Origin: Cryomorphaceae bacterium ASP10-05a | GTDB taxonomy: Bacteria > Bacteroidota > Bacteroidia > Flavobacteriales_D > Sanyastnellaceae | Assembly: GCA_000981645.1 (NCBI GenBank) | Contig: LAQC01000014.1 | Location: 13,529 to 57,827 of the forward strand | Direction of reading: 5' to 3' | Length of the DNA stretch: 44,299 bases | Shown here: one piece after another, positions 43,976 through 44,299 of the stretch | How positions within the stretch are numbered: the stretch's first letter is position 1 | Layout of the letters: every line of letters starts with the position of its first letter | Made by a program: the position numbers and the translations under genes | The notes under the pieces: generated by a model | Databases searched by the model: none | What the model was told of the DNA's origin: nothing | What the model saw: only the letters and a program-made list of their open reading frames with translations

Positions 43976-44299
43976 TTAAGCTTTTTTCAAAATTCCTCCT
44001 ACTCTCTGAGCAAAGAAAGCTAAATAAGCAAAACAAAGTACACACACGATGTAAGACTCATGTATTCCTATGATATCAGCCAATTTCCCTTGTATAGGTG
44101 GGATTATACCTCCACCTAAAATCATCATTACTAAGAATGCTGAACCCTGCGAAGTATATTTCCCTAGTCCTTTTATACTTAAAGAAAATATAGAAGGCCA
44201 CATAATAGAACAGAACAAACCACCACTTAAAAAAGCGTAAATAGCTATATTACCTGAAGTAAACAAACCTATAAGCATGGCTGCCATTCCTAAAATACC
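43976..44299 (-). CDS. sugar MFS transporter, FucP-like (partial, C-terminal part)
   Basis: The frame stays open through the right edge, so only about the last 107 residues are present. They match the C-terminal helices of the FHS/FucP branch of the major facilitator superfamily: [40 protein letters not shown] and [18 protein letters not shown]. Members are proton symporters for fucose, galactose or glucose; the substrate cannot be told from this part. It ends 72 bases before the dehydrogenase gene; the two may or may not share a transcript. Confidence 0.85.
   Translation of the reverse strand, partial: GILGMAAMLIGLFTSGNIAIYAFLSGGLFCSIMWPSIFSLSIKGLGKYTSQGSAFLVMMILGGGIIPPIQGKLADIIGIHESYIVCVLCFAYLAFFAQRVGGILKKA

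Noticed and set aside
1-44299. Search for tRNA, rRNA, insertion sequences, integrases, prophage genes and restriction or defence systems
   Set aside because: No cloverleaf-like sequence, rRNA core sequence, transposase, integrase, phage structural gene or recognisable defence gene was seen.

Overview
The window is AT-rich, densely coded bacterial chromosome from a member of the Bacteroidota, most likely a marine, Flavobacteriales/Cryomorphaceae-like lineage (inference). The support is direct. Two proteins end in type IX secretion (T9SS) sorting domains. There is a PorD-like (DUF4835) gene, a Bacteroidota-type omega subunit, BshA for bacillithiol, a carboxypeptidase-regulatory/TonB receptor, and transketolase split into two genes. 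Promoters follow the Bacteroidota pattern TTTG-N(18-23)-TAnnTTTG rather than TTGACA/TATAAT. I see no rRNA, tRNA, CRISPR array, insertion sequence or prophage. Both window ends are cut; the right end truncates a sugar-transporter gene.

Layout. 0.2-5.3 kb (+): cmk, a secreted GH3 / serine beta-lactamase-like fusion, and bshA. 5.5-14.2 kb (-), in transcription order: ychF, an SH3-type lipoprotein, and a 2,212-residue protein with TPR, beta-propeller and carboxypeptidase-regulatory-like domains, then about 1,400 residues of acidic coiled coil with an in-frame tandem repeat, and three SPOR-like modules. 14.5-18.7 kb (+): the two transketolase halves separated by an exported VWA-domain gene, then a small membrane protein and a methylated-DNA repair protein. 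18.7-24.4 kb (+): RecQ, a doubtful small ORF, an RlmI-like methyltransferase, a MATE exporter and Fmt. 24.6-27.0 kb: two convergent genes for secreted proteins with T9SS C-terminal domains, one a Tat-exported intradiol-dioxygenase-like protein. 27.2-32.6 kb (+): bamD-rpoZ-coaBC-porD-recN, a tightly packed order that I recall as common in Flavobacteriia. 32.6-34.9 kb (-): a TonB-dependent receptor. 35.4-39.2 kb (+): an exported helical-repeat protein, a soluble receiver-PAS-HisKA_3 kinase and two paralogous LuxR-type response regulators. 39.5-44.3 kb (-): the edge of a surface-polysaccharide locus (FucP-like permease, WlbA-like dehydrogenase, Wzx flippase, GT4 glycosyltransferase, FemAB/GNAT-like transferase).

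Functional themes are the cell envelope (BamD, PorD, the giant SPOR protein, the GH3 fusion, the polysaccharide locus), secretion by T9SS, DNA repair (RecQ, RecN, Ogt) and core metabolism (Cmk, CoaBC, transketolase, Fmt). The points most worth following are the giant PorE-like/SPOR coiled-coil protein, the Tat-plus-T9SS dioxygenase-like protein, the enlarged BamD with an internal duplication, the VWA gene inside the transketolase pair, the altered CoaC catalytic residues, and an intrinsic terminator directly in front of the coaBC start codon.
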